Positions 49,671 to 57,742 of a stretch of DNA of 64,000 nucleotides are shown piece after piece. Position 1 is the first letter of the stretch. Each line of letters starts with the position of its first letter. This DNA comes from Terripilifer sp031921685 (GTDB taxonomy: Bacteria > Pseudomonadota > Alphaproteobacteria > Rhizobiales > Beijerinckiaceae): contig NZ_JAPDHU010000002.1 of the NCBI RefSeq assembly GCF_031921685.1, forward strand, positions 1,178,001 to 1,242,000. The letters run 5' to 3'. The position numbers were made by a program, and so were the translations under genes. Under the pieces are notes generated by a model. The model was not told the DNA's origin. It was given only the letters and a program-made list of their open reading frames with translations, and made no database searches.

Positions 49671-50957
49671 ATGACCGATACGCCTGCCCCTGGTTTCTCC
49701 ACCCTCGCCGTCCATGCCGGCGCCCAGCCCGATCCGGCCACCGGCGCGCGCGCCACCCCAATTTATCAGACGACGTCGTTCGTCTTCGACGATGTCGATC
49801 ACGCCGCCTCGCTGTTCGGCCTGCAGGCGTTCGGCAACATCTATACGCGCATCACCAACCCGACCAACGCGGTGTTGGAAGAGCGGGTGGCAGCGCTGGA
49901 AGGCGGCACGGCGGCACTCGCCGTCGCCTCAGGGCACGCCGCCGAATTCCTCGCCTTTCATGCGCTGATGCAACCGGGCGACGAAGTGATCGCCGCGAAT
50001 AAGCTCTATGGCGGCTCGATCAACCAGTTCAACCACTCGTGGAAAAACTTCGGCTGGAACGTCAAATGGGCCGATCCCGATGATCTCGCCTCGTTCGAAG
50101 CCGCCGTCAGCCCGCGCACCAAGGCGATCTTCATCGAATCCATCGCCAATCCCGGCGGCGTCATCGTCGACATCGAAGCGATTTCCAAGATCGCCAAGCG
50201 CGCCCGCGTGCCGCTGATCGTCGACAACACGCTGGCGACCCCCTATCTGCTCCGTCCCTTCGAACACGGCGCCGACATCGTCATCCATTCGGCGACGAAA
50301 TTCATGGGCGGCCACGGCAATTCCATCGCGGGCGTCATCGTCGACGGCGGCACGTTCGATTGGCTCGCCGACAAGCGCTATCCGATGATCTCGGCACCGC
50401 GTCCGGAATATAACGGCATGACTTTAGGTGAGACGTTCGGCAATTTCGCCTTCGCCATCGCCTGCCGCGTGCTCAGCCTGCGCGATCTCGGCCCCGCATT
50501 GTCGCCGTTCAATGCCTTCATGGTGCTGACCGGCATCGAGACCCTGCCACTGCGCATGCAGCGCCATTCCGACAATGCCTTGAAGGTAGCGGAATTTCTC
50601 TCCGGCCATCCGGCGGTGAAATGGGTTTCCTATCCGGGCCTGAAGGGCGACCGCTATTACAATCTGGCGCAGAAATATTGTCCGAAGGGCGCCGGCGCTG
50701 TGTTCACCTTCGGCCTCAAGGGCGGCTATGACGCGGGCATCGCGCTGGTGAAAAACCTGCAGCTCTTCTCGCATCTCGCCAATGTCGGCGACACGCGGTC
50801 GCTGGTCATCCACCCGGCCTCGACCACCCATCGCCAGTTGAGCGACGATCAGAAGGTCGCTGCCGGCGCGGGACCGGACGTGGTGCGCCTGTCGATCGGC
50901 ATCGAAGACGCGGCCGACATCATCGCCGACCTTGAACAGGGCCTTGCCGCGACCTAA
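49671..50957 (+). CDS. metY: O-acetylhomoserine aminocarboxypropyltransferase
   Basis: MetY makes homocysteine from O-acetylhomoserine and sulfide, in direct sulfhydrylation for methionine synthesis. The 428-residue PLP enzyme has TPIYQTTSFVFDDVDHAASLFGL, SATKFMGGHGN with the PLP lysine, and the C-terminal HPASTTHRQLS. The start at 49671 is chosen because MTDTPAPGFSTLAVHAG is the usual beginning; 66 more in-frame residues upstream are probably not translated. The ~200-base leader could hold a SAM-responsive element, but I found no convincing match to known SAM riboswitches. Confidence 0.95.
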   Translation: MTDTPAPGFSTLAVHAGAQPDPATGARATPIYQTTSFVFDDVDHAASLFGLQAFGNIYTRITNPTNAVLEERVAALEGGTAALAVASGHAAEFLAFHALMQPGDEVIAANKLYGGSINQFNHSWKNFGWNVKWADPDDLASFEAAVSPRTKAIFIESIANPGGVIVDIEAISKIAKRARVPLIVDNTLATPYLLRPFEHGADIVIHSATKFMGGHGNSIAGVIVDGGTFDWLADKRYPMISAPRPEYNGMTLGETFGNFAFAIACRVLSLRDLGPALSPFNAFMVLTGIETLPLRMQRHSDNALKVAEFLSGHPAVKWVSYPGLKGDRYYNLAQKYCPKGAGAVFTFGLKGGYDAGIALVKNLQLFSHLANVGDTRSLVIHPASTTHRQLSDDQKVAAGAGPDVVRLSIGIEDAADIIADLEQGLAAT

Positions 50958-51060
50958 ACTCCGGCGAAACAGCGCGGTTGCCGGTTGATCCGGCAATCGC
51001 CGACGATTTCAGGAAGACGAACCGGCGACGACAGGCGTCGTAAATCACTGTAGGTCCCGC

Positions 51061-51852
51061 ATGTTCGTCGCCTTTCATCAGTTGCCGTTGATCGTGATGT
51101 TTTTCGTCGTCCTGGCGATTAGCATCATCATCTGCGGGCTTTTGATCGCTCTCGTTCGTTTCCTCATCCCCCGGCTCGGTTACGCGCTTGGCGAACCCCT
51201 ACCGATCCGGGATTCCCTGATCAATGCCTGCGGCGGTCTCTTTGCTCTGATCGTCGCGTTTTCAGCAGCCGGCATATGGAACGATGCGCTTTCGGCGCGC
51301 AACGCCGTGCAACGCGAGGCCGACTCGATCGAGAACGCGATGGTTCTTCTGGTCAGTCTCCCCGACGATGTGCAGTCGAAGCTGAAAGGCGATTTGCAAG
51401 CCTATCTGAAGGATGTCGTCGCGATCGATTGGCCCGCCATGGCCAAAGCCATGCCGCTCGACGATGCTGTCTTCGACCAGTCGGAAAAGCATTTGCTGGA
51501 CGCGATCGGCTCTCTCTCGCAACAGCACGTGTCACTGGCTCGTTTGGCGACCTACACACCGTTGCTCAACCAGCTTCTCGATATCCGCCACGCCCGCCTG
51601 GCCCGCCTCGCCGCCTCCAATGCCGGCATCACATGGGCACAATGGATCGCCATGTGGCTGATCTCGACCTCCACACTTCTCGCCATCATTGTCTGCAACA
51701 GTCACGCCTTCCGTATGCAGATCGTCGCCTCGTATATTTATGTCCTGGTCGCATCGGCTGCCTATTTCGTCATCCTGGCGCATGATCGGCCCTTCGTCGG
51801 CCGGATATCGATCCCGCCAACCGCGATGCAAAGCCTGCTTCTTCCACGATAG
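51061..51852 (+). CDS. DUF4239/bestrophin-like membrane protein
   Basis: A 263-residue inner-membrane protein with two N-terminal helices (about 10-33, and 59-75) and two C-terminal ones (about 198-236), separated by a cytoplasmic helical region. The layout and motifs such as NACGGLFALIVAFSAAGIWNDALSARNAVQREADSIENA fit the DUF4239 family, whose function is unknown. It comes before two other membrane protein genes on the same strand (NnrU-like at 51872 and an unknown at 52469), perhaps one transcript. Confidence 0.82.
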   Translation: MFVAFHQLPLIVMFFVVLAISIIICGLLIALVRFLIPRLGYALGEPLPIRDSLINACGGLFALIVAFSAAGIWNDALSARNAVQREADSIENAMVLLVSLPDDVQSKLKGDLQAYLKDVVAIDWPAMAKAMPLDDAVFDQSEKHLLDAIGSLSQQHVSLARLATYTPLLNQLLDIRHARLARLAASNAGITWAQWIAMWLISTSTLLAIIVCNSHAFRMQIVASYIYVLVASAAYFVILAHDRPFVGRISIPPTAMQSLLLPR

Positions 51853-51871
51853 AACCTATAGAGGTGATGAC

Positions 51872-52441
51872 ATGGCAATCCTGATCCTCGGCCTCATCAT
51901 CTTTCTCGGCGCCCATACGCTGACGACTTTGCGCGAAACCCGCGCCGGGCTGATCGCGCGCTTTGGCGAGAACGGCTACAAGGGCCTCTATTCCCTCGTC
52001 TCGGCCGTCGGCCTGATCCTCATGGTCTATGGTTTCGGCAGCTATCGCGCTGCCGGCTATATTCCCATCTGGGATCCGCCGGTCTGGACGCGGCATCTGG
52101 CGATCCCCCTCGTCTGGCTCGCCTTCATCGCCATCATCGCGACCTATGCGCCGCCGGGCAAGATCAAGGGGTGGCTGCATCACCCCATGCTCGTCGCCAT
52201 CAAGATCTGGGCCTTCGCGCATCTGCTCGCCAATGGCGATCTCGGCGGCATCCTCCTGTTCGGCTCGCTGCTCGCCTGGGCGGTGTGGGATCGCATCGCC
52301 GTGAAGAAGCGTGGCGACCTCGGCGCGCCGGCCAGCGCCAGTTTCACCAAGGGCGACGCCATAGCCGTCATCGCGGGCACGATCGCCGCCGGGGCGATGG
52401 TCGCCATCCACCCTTATGTGATCGGCGTGCCGGTCGTGTGA
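51872..52441 (+). CDS. NnrU family membrane protein
   Basis: A 189-residue protein with about five membrane segments. MAILILGLIIFLGAHTLTTLRETRAGLIARFGENGYKGLYSLVSAVG, then KGWLHHPMLVAIKIWAFAHLLANGDL, matches the NnrU family, named for a link to nitric-oxide metabolism in Rhodobacter and found in many bacteria without denitrification. No nitric oxide reductase genes are here, so the role is uncertain. The ATG at 51872 has GAGGTGATGAC before it; the frame reaches back to 51689 inside the preceding gene. Confidence 0.88.
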   Translation: MAILILGLIIFLGAHTLTTLRETRAGLIARFGENGYKGLYSLVSAVGLILMVYGFGSYRAAGYIPIWDPPVWTRHLAIPLVWLAFIAIIATYAPPGKIKGWLHHPMLVAIKIWAFAHLLANGDLGGILLFGSLLAWAVWDRIAVKKRGDLGAPASASFTKGDAIAVIAGTIAAGAMVAIHPYVIGVPVV

Positions 52442-52468
52442 AGCGCCCCATTCCAGCAAGCAGGAAAA

Positions 52469-53002
52469 ATGAACGAAGCCCTCCATTTCCCTTTCAAACC
52501 TTTTCGTATGTCTCTTTGGCTTTTGCTGTTTCTGGTTCTCGCCGGCGGTTTCGCCTGGATGGCCTGGCTGTCGCTCAACCCGCATTTCTATGATCATCCG
52601 CACGGGCGCCATGCCTGGTTCGGCGAGCTGATGCACGACTTTCCGGTGTCGGTGCGCGTTGGCTTCTGGGCTCTGCTGGCCGCGGTGACGGCTTTCGGCG
52701 GCGGCATTTTTCTGCGCCGCTGGCTCAGCGGTTTGTCGCCGCTCAGCCTGTCGGCGCAGGGCATTACCGGTTTCAGCAAGGGCGTCGGCCTCAAGCAGAT
52801 GACGATCCCCTGGCAGGAGATCGGCAATGTCAGCGTGATGAAGTCCAACCTCAGCATCGCCGGCACGGCCGTCGACACAGGCGGCATCCGCAAGCCAAAG
52901 CCGCCGGCAATCACCGTCAACACGTCGATGATCGGCCAGAAGCCGGACAAGCTGCTGGAACGTATCGCCGCTTATCGCAATGGCCTGCAGGGCGCCGATT
53001 GA
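52469..53002 (+). CDS. Hypothetical membrane protein (177 aa)
   Basis: Two membrane segments (about 14-35 and 64-82) and a C-terminal soluble part of about 90 residues with a beta-rich pattern (LSLSAQGITGFSKG, MTIPWQEIGNVSVMKS). The second part recalls PH-like domains of bacterial membrane proteins, in which a strand around residue 110 follows IPWQEI. I do not recognise the family for certain. CAGGAAAA precedes the ATG. It is the third membrane gene in a row and may be co-expressed with the DUF4239 and NnrU genes. Confidence 0.75.
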   Translation: MNEALHFPFKPFRMSLWLLLFLVLAGGFAWMAWLSLNPHFYDHPHGRHAWFGELMHDFPVSVRVGFWALLAAVTAFGGGIFLRRWLSGLSPLSLSAQGITGFSKGVGLKQMTIPWQEIGNVSVMKSNLSIAGTAVDTGGIRKPKPPAITVNTSMIGQKPDKLLERIAAYRNGLQGAD

Positions 53003-53042
53003 ATCAAAATCTCAACGCGAGCCGCTAAACGACTCTGGCAAT

Positions 53043-54110
53043 TCAGGATTTCGCCACCGCCAACCGCCGCCAATGTACGGTGGCGACGATCAGCACGCAC
53101 ATGGCAAAACCCTGATGCGCCAACGCCCAGCCGATGGGGATACGGCCTTCAGGAAACACCAGCAGCAGAGTGGCGATGCCCAATCCCGCCTGGACGATAA
53201 CCATGCCCAGCAACAGCCAGGCGCGGCCGGCGGCGAGCGTGGCGCGCAGGCTGAAGGCATGCCAGAGCGCGATGGCGAGCAGCGCATAGGCCCACATGCG
53301 ATGCTGGAATTGCACGATGGTGACGTTCTCGAAGAAATTGCGCCAAGTCGGCTCGAGATCGGTGCGGAACATGAAGTTTGGCACGAAGGAACCGTCCATC
53401 AATGGCCAGCTATTGTAGGACAGACCGGCCCGCGAACCGGCCACCAGCGCGCCGAGCGCGATCTGCAATAGAACGGCGATGAGCAAGATCAAGCCACCGC
53501 GTTTGGCCCTCGCATCCCGGTCGCTCTTGCCCGACAGGCCGACGGCGATGGCAACCAGGGCCACGAGGGTGATCGAGGCGAGGATCAGATGGATCATCAG
53601 CCGTTCGGGCGCCACTTCCGTGCGGCCCGCGAGGCCGGAGGCCACCATCCACCAGCCGACAGCCCCTTGCAAACCGCCGAGCGCCAGCACCGCCGGGAGT
53701 TGCCAGCGCAGCTTGCCCTTCACCTGCCCACGCAGCCAGAACCAGAGAAGCGGCAGCGCGAAGGCGATGCCGATCAGGCGGCCGAGCAGCCGGTGCGACC
53801 ATTCCCAGTAATAGATGAACTTGAAGTCGCTCAGCGCCATCGTGGGAAACATCTGAGAATATTGCGGAATCTGCTTGTATCGCTCGAATTCTGCCAGCCA
53901 CGCCGCTTCCGACAACGGCGGAATGGCGCCCAGCACCGGCTTCCATTCGGTGATCGACAGGCCGGATTCCGTCAGCCGCGTCGCGCCGCCGACCAGAACC
54001 ATGGCGAACACCAGCAGCGCGACGCCCCACAGCCAGACCCGCATGGCGGTCTGCCCGCCCGAAACGTCGGTTGTGGAATGAAGAGGCGAAGCGACCGTCT
54101 GCGAGGTCAT
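53043..54110 (-). CDS. ctaA: Heme A synthase
   Basis: CtaA (COX15) oxidises heme O to heme A for aa3-type cytochrome oxidase. The 355-residue inner-membrane protein has about eight helices. Heme ligand His residues occur in EWSHRLLGR, LMIHLILAS, QFQHRMWAY and LAHQGFAMC, the two-fold pattern of the family. The start at 54110 is MTSQTVAS; an upstream frame to 54164 adds unlikely residues. No ctaB or cytochrome oxidase genes are nearby in the window. It converges on the unknown membrane gene. Confidence 0.95.
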   Translation of the reverse strand: MTSQTVASPLHSTTDVSGGQTAMRVWLWGVALLVFAMVLVGGATRLTESGLSITEWKPVLGAIPPLSEAAWLAEFERYKQIPQYSQMFPTMALSDFKFIYYWEWSHRLLGRLIGIAFALPLLWFWLRGQVKGKLRWQLPAVLALGGLQGAVGWWMVASGLAGRTEVAPERLMIHLILASITLVALVAIAVGLSGKSDRDARAKRGGLILLIAVLLQIALGALVAGSRAGLSYNSWPLMDGSFVPNFMFRTDLEPTWRNFFENVTIVQFQHRMWAYALLAIALWHAFSLRATLAAGRAWLLLGMVIVQAGLGIATLLLVFPEGRIPIGWALAHQGFAMCVLIVATVHWRRLAVAKS

Positions 54111-54309
54111 GGTTGAATTCCGCGCTGGGTGCGTTTTGCCGCATGGCCTGCCTGGCCGCTGCAAAGGCGCATCAAAACAAAGACATACGAAAGAGCAAAA
54201 TGCATTTCTATCGAGACGCGTTTTGCTTTAAAGCGCCCGGAGAGATAAGCCCTTGGCGCGCGGGCGTCCACGGACGTCACGTCGCACCTCAATTGGACAG
54301 CAGTGGATC

Positions 54310-54519
54310 ATGAAACGGCGGACGCGGAAACTGATCGGCGCGGCGGTGGTTTTGGCCTTCGTGGTCGTCTATGCGCTCGTCGCCATGGCGCTGGCGCAAG
54401 CCCGCGTGTTCCAGGAAGCCCATGCGGTGCTGCGCGGCATCGGCTTCGCCTTGCTCGGCATCGGCTGGATCATCCCGATGTTCCCCTTCATCAAGTGGAT
54501 GGAAGGCGGCGGCGAGTGA
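54310..54519 (+). CDS. DUF2842 family small membrane protein
   Basis: A 69-residue protein with two membrane helices (LIGAAVVLAFVVVYALVAMALA and GIGFALLGIGWIIPMFPFI) joined by a short loop, and a basic N terminus KRRTRK. This is the conserved DUF2842 pattern of alphaproteobacteria; no function is known. The ATG at 54310 is used. It is divergent from ctaA, an arrangement seen in related genomes, and hints at a role near the respiratory chain. Confidence 0.88.
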   Translation: MKRRTRKLIGAAVVLAFVVVYALVAMALAQARVFQEAHAVLRGIGFALLGIGWIIPMFPFIKWMEGGGE

Positions 54520-54575
54520 AAGCGCCCTGAGGCGACCCGACGACGCCTCATGCTTCTGCATGAGCTATCAGTTGA

Positions 54576-54698
54576 TTACGGAGCCGCCGTTTCGATGACC
54601 ACCGCATTATATTTTGCGGATCGGCTCCCACTTTCAAATAGCACTGTGTAGGCGGCAATCAGTACAGCGACGAATAAAACCCAAGCGGTCAAACTCAT
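54576..54698 (-). CDS. Small membrane protein (40 aa)
   Basis: A short gene. The frame encodes about 40 residues: one membrane helix (SLTAWVLFVAVLIAAYTVLF, residues 2-21) and a soluble tail ending in ETAAP. Two Shine-Dalgarno-like stretches (GGAGG and AGGAG) lie just before the ATG at 54698, the latter 8 bases away, which strongly supports translation. The local sequence is more AT-rich than average. The function is unknown; small single-helix proteins often regulate larger membrane complexes. Confidence 0.6.
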   Translation of the reverse strand: MSLTAWVLFVAVLIAAYTVLFESGSRSAKYNAVVIETAAP

Positions 54699-54817
54699 AC
54701 TGAAAACTCCTTTTCCTCCCCAAAAGGCGCGGACTGTATACAGTATTTGGTTGGCAGCTCAAAGCCCTTCCGCTTGCAACTTTGGATTGCTAACGTGGCC
54801 GGCGACGAGGGCTGACG

Positions 54818-55111
54818 ATGCACGACAATCCATTGCCGTCTTACATCCGTCGAACAGCGCAGAATGCCGCCTCCCTGAACATGCGCAAATTCAGGCGCGA
54901 TCAGTGGAATGAAGCCGATTGGGCGGTGCTGATCGAAACGAAAGAAAAGCTCATTCGCTCCCATTACAGCCGCTTGGGAGAGGCCATCGATTCAGAAAAT
55001 CCCTTTCAGCGCTTTCAGATGATCGACATCTTGGAGCGCAACGGGCACCTTCACGGACCGATCTCCGACATCAAAAGCAAGATCGCCATTTATCTCGAGA
55101 AGCACGGGTGA
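54818..55111 (+). CDS. Hypothetical protein (97 aa)
   Basis: A soluble 97-residue protein with a basic N terminus and helices such as WAVLIETKEKLIRSHYSRLGE. No known domain is recognised. GAGGG lies about 8 bases before the ATG. The gene is isolated between the small membrane gene and a convergent secreted protein gene. Confidence 0.6.
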   Translation: MHDNPLPSYIRRTAQNAASLNMRKFRRDQWNEADWAVLIETKEKLIRSHYSRLGEAIDSENPFQRFQMIDILERNGHLHGPISDIKSKIAIYLEKHG

Positions 55112-55148
55112 TCTTGGTTTGATCAAAGGGCAGTGAGACCCTTGATCG

Positions 55149-55799
55149 TCAGCATCCCGCTCGGCAGCGGATGGACGTCACCTTTTGCTGACTCACCTCT
55201 TCGTCTTGCGTCACGATCTCGACCAACGTATCGCCGCGTCGCCAGACATAAAGACAATGCCCAAGACCAGTGCCTGAACAAGCCCAGGTTTCAGGCCGGC
55301 CTTTGCAGCGGCCATCATCACTCAAACAGGTCTCGGGCTTCTCGGGCGGCGCGGGCTTCCAGCCCAGCACCTGCAAGCTATCGCGCGCATCGGCATAAAT
55401 CGTTCCGCTCGGAAAACTCACCGGCGGTCGGCCACCAGTCGAAGATGACAGATTGCGCCGCTCGCCAATCTTCCAGGCGCAGACGCGCGCCGTTGCATTG
55501 CTCCAGCATGCTCCTGAAGCCTGCAATTGTCCGAGATTGTAATGGGCGTGGCGCGCGCCAGCCTCGCCGTTCCAATAGCCTTGCGCGACGTTGCGCTCAC
55601 TCACCTGGACCTGCGCAAACCATTCGATGTTTTGCCCCCGCTTCGCCGAGATTTGAAACGAGCCATCTGGCATGGCGGTGAAATCGCAGGCGCCATCGAT
55701 GACGCGCCGCCCCTGCACCTCCAGCAAACAATCCGCCGGCCTGGCGTCGGCCGTCGAGATGAAGCCCAGCAAAAGGCTGACGAAGAGAACCAACCGCAT
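55149..55799 (-). CDS. Secreted hypothetical protein with Cys residues
   Basis: A 216-residue exported protein; the first ~19 residues form a Sec signal (RLVLFVSLLLGFISTADA). The mature part has nine Cys residues (for example in ACDFTAMPDGSFQISAKRGQ, ACWSNATARVCAW and CLSDDGRCKGRPETWACSGTGLGHC), suggesting disulfides and an envelope location. AGAGGAG precedes the ATG. I do not recognise the family. It may have been retained as a structural or enzyme-inhibitor-type protein, but that is only a guess. Confidence 0.7.
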   Translation of the reverse strand: MRLVLFVSLLLGFISTADARPADCLLEVQGRRVIDGACDFTAMPDGSFQISAKRGQNIEWFAQVQVSERNVAQGYWNGEAGARHAHYNLGQLQASGACWSNATARVCAWKIGERRNLSSSTGGRPPVSFPSGTIYADARDSLQVLGWKPAPPEKPETCLSDDGRCKGRPETWACSGTGLGHCLYVWRRGDTLVEIVTQDEEVSQQKVTSIRCRAGC

Positions 55800-55885
55800 A
55801 TCCCGCTCCTCTGTCGTTCGCGTTTACTCTAGCGCCGGCTTCTGACGACAATGCATCAAATGACGCGCTTCGACGCGGCGAAAAC

Positions 55886-56350
55886 CTAAGCCTCGAACCG
55901 CAATTTGCTGACCCGTTCGCGATTGGCGTCCTGAACCTGGCGGCCTTGTTCGAGGAAGCGGTGGATCGTCTGCAATTCCGCCACCGAATAATCGGCGAAG
56001 AACTGATCGGCCTCCCGGATATAAACGCCCCAGATCGCATCGAGGGCCTCGCGCCCCTTCTCGGTCAGTTCCATCAGCACGCCACGCCGGTCGGCGGGAT
56101 CGGGCTTGCGGCGGGCATAACCGGCCCGCTCGATCCGATCGAGCGCGGTGGTCATGGCCCCGCGCGTCAGCCCGGTAAGTTTGGCGACATCGCCGGCCGC
56201 AACCGGCCCGTGCCGGACGATGATGTTGACGCATTTGAGATCGGTTCGATTGAGGCCGAGCGCCGCCGCCGCCGTATCGTCGAAGGCATCCGTCGCCTCC
56301 TGAAACAGCTCCATCGCCGTACCGATAGCCTGAATGGTTTCCGCGCGCAT
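55886..56350 (-). CDS. MarR family transcription regulator
   Basis: A 154-residue winged-helix repressor with the MarR layout: helices at both ends and the DNA-reading core GDVAKLTGLTRGAMTTALDRIERAGYARRKPDPADRRGVLMELTEKG. MarR proteins usually respond to phenolic ligands. It is divergent from a flavin monooxygenase gene, and a palindromic AT-rich site lies between them, so it probably represses that gene and itself. The ATG at 56350 is used; a GTG at 56362 is possible. No strong ribosome site is visible. Confidence 0.88.
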   Translation of the reverse strand: MRAETIQAIGTAMELFQEATDAFDDTAAAALGLNRTDLKCVNIIVRHGPVAAGDVAKLTGLTRGAMTTALDRIERAGYARRKPDPADRRGVLMELTEKGREALDAIWGVYIREADQFFADYSVAELQTIHRFLEQGRQVQDANRERVSKLRFEA

Positions 56351-56377
56351 TTTGCTTGACACTCTAATAGTTTGATT

Positions 56378-56392
56378 ATCTAATTATAAGAT
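56378..56392. promoter_or_regulatory. Candidate MarR operator
   Basis: ATCTAATTATAAGAT is a 15-base imperfect palindrome with only one mismatched base pair. It lies in the 96-base gap between the divergent MarR and monooxygenase genes, near the expected -10 region on either side. A size near 15-20 bp and AT-rich core fit MarR sites. Confidence 0.55.
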
Positions 56393-56446
56393 ATTCAGCA
56401 TACCTCGTCCACCGCACAACCGCCAGTTGCTTCTTCGGAGCCCAAA

Positions 56447-57688
56447 ATGCCCTCTTTTCACAAAAGCTTACCCCCAAACCATGTCCTGATCGTCGGCGGC
56501 GGTATCGCCGGGCCGGCGCTGGCCCTCTTCCTCGACAAGGCCGGCATCCGCTCGACGATTTATGAGGCCCATGCCGAATTGGCCAATATTGGCGGCGCCA
56601 TCTGCATCGCCCCCAACGGTATGAACGTGTTGGCTGAGATCGGGCTCGCCGATCGGGTTGCCGACGCCGGCACGCCTATCACGAGCATGGCCTTTCATAC
56701 GCCGAAGGGTCGCCTGCTCGGCACCATGGCCTACGGCCAGACCGCCGGTGCCGGCCGTCCCGCTATCGCTTTATCCCGCGCGGTCTTTCACGCGATGCTG
56801 CTAGAGGCGGCCGCCGCGCGGGGCATCGCCATTCATTACGGCAAGCGTCTCGCCGCGATCGACGACGATGGCACGCGTGTGAGCGCAAAATTCGAAGATG
56901 GCAGCGCGGCGCAAGGCGACATCCTGATTGGCGCCGACGGCATCCGCTCGCGCGTGCGCCGCTGCATTCTACCTGACGCGCCGGAGCCTGCCTTCACCGG
57001 CCTCGTCGGTGCCGGCGGTTTCCTGCCCAATAGCGCCGTGCCGAATGTCGAACCCAACGGCGAACATGTGATGCATCTCGTCTATGGCACCAAAGCCTTC
57101 ATCGGCTATGCCTTTGGTGATCGCGGCACCTCTGACGGCGCTTTCTGGTGGTATGCGCTTGCCCGCGACACGCCGCTCGATGCCGCAAGCCGCGCAGCGC
57201 TCATCGGTGATGCCGGCATGCAGGCGCTGCTGGCGGCGGGCAACAACTGGTCGCCCGACATTCGCGCCATGCTCGCCAAAACCACCCGCGTGATCCCGCC
57301 GCTCGATATTTTCGACATGCCCTCGCTGGCGACCTGGTCGTCGGGCCGGATCGCCTTGATCGGCGATGCCGCCCATGCGGTCAGCCCGCATTCGGGCCAA
57401 GGGGTCTCGATGGCGCTTGAAGATGCCCTCGTCATGGCGCGCGAGCTGCGCGACGCGCCAACCACTGAGATGGCCTTCGCAACCTTCCTCGAAAAGCGCC
57501 GCGAACGCACCGAAAAGGTGATCGCCTTCGGCCGCCACAGCGGCAACAGCAAACGGCATGGCCCGGTGATCAGCTTCATCCAGAGTTTACTGATGCCACT
57601 CTTCCTGCGTTTCGCGCCGAGCTTCGCCTGGGTCTATGACCATCGCGAGGAATGGGAGCGGCCCGAAGAAGCGAAGCGTGCAGCGTGA
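56447..57688 (+). CDS. FAD-dependent monooxygenase
   Basis: A 413-residue flavoprotein hydroxylase of the p-hydroxybenzoate/salicylate hydroxylase/TetX class. The FAD motif GGGIAGPALA (17-26), the DG motif GADGIRSRVRR and the GD motif GRIALIGDAAHAVSPHSGQGVS are in the usual order. Such enzymes hydroxylate aromatic rings or modify antibiotics using NAD(P)H and O2. GGAG precedes the ATG at 56447. The divergent MarR gene is the likely regulator, so a phenolic compound could be both inducer and substrate. Confidence 0.93.
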   Translation: MPSFHKSLPPNHVLIVGGGIAGPALALFLDKAGIRSTIYEAHAELANIGGAICIAPNGMNVLAEIGLADRVADAGTPITSMAFHTPKGRLLGTMAYGQTAGAGRPAIALSRAVFHAMLLEAAAARGIAIHYGKRLAAIDDDGTRVSAKFEDGSAAQGDILIGADGIRSRVRRCILPDAPEPAFTGLVGAGGFLPNSAVPNVEPNGEHVMHLVYGTKAFIGYAFGDRGTSDGAFWWYALARDTPLDAASRAALIGDAGMQALLAAGNNWSPDIRAMLAKTTRVIPPLDIFDMPSLATWSSGRIALIGDAAHAVSPHSGQGVSMALEDALVMARELRDAPTTEMAFATFLEKRRERTEKVIAFGRHSGNSKRHGPVISFIQSLLMPLFLRFAPSFAWVYDHREEWERPEEAKRAA

Positions 57689-57700
57689 TGCATAAAAAGG

Positions 57701-57723
57701 AAAGCCCGGTCTGACCGGGCTTT
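57701..57723. terminator. Bidirectional hairpin after the monooxygenase gene
   Basis: AAAGCCCGGT / ACCGGGCTTT is a perfect 10-bp stem with a 3-base loop. On the minus strand it is followed by TTTCCTTTTT, so it should terminate the binding-protein gene at 57743. On the plus strand the T run is short. Confidence 0.75.
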
Positions 57724-57742
57724 CTCATTCCTAGATCACGCT

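Noticed and set aside
50958..51060. Small hairpin after metY (TTGCCGG / CCGGCAA)
   Set aside because: Only 7 bp with no T run; too weak to call a terminator.
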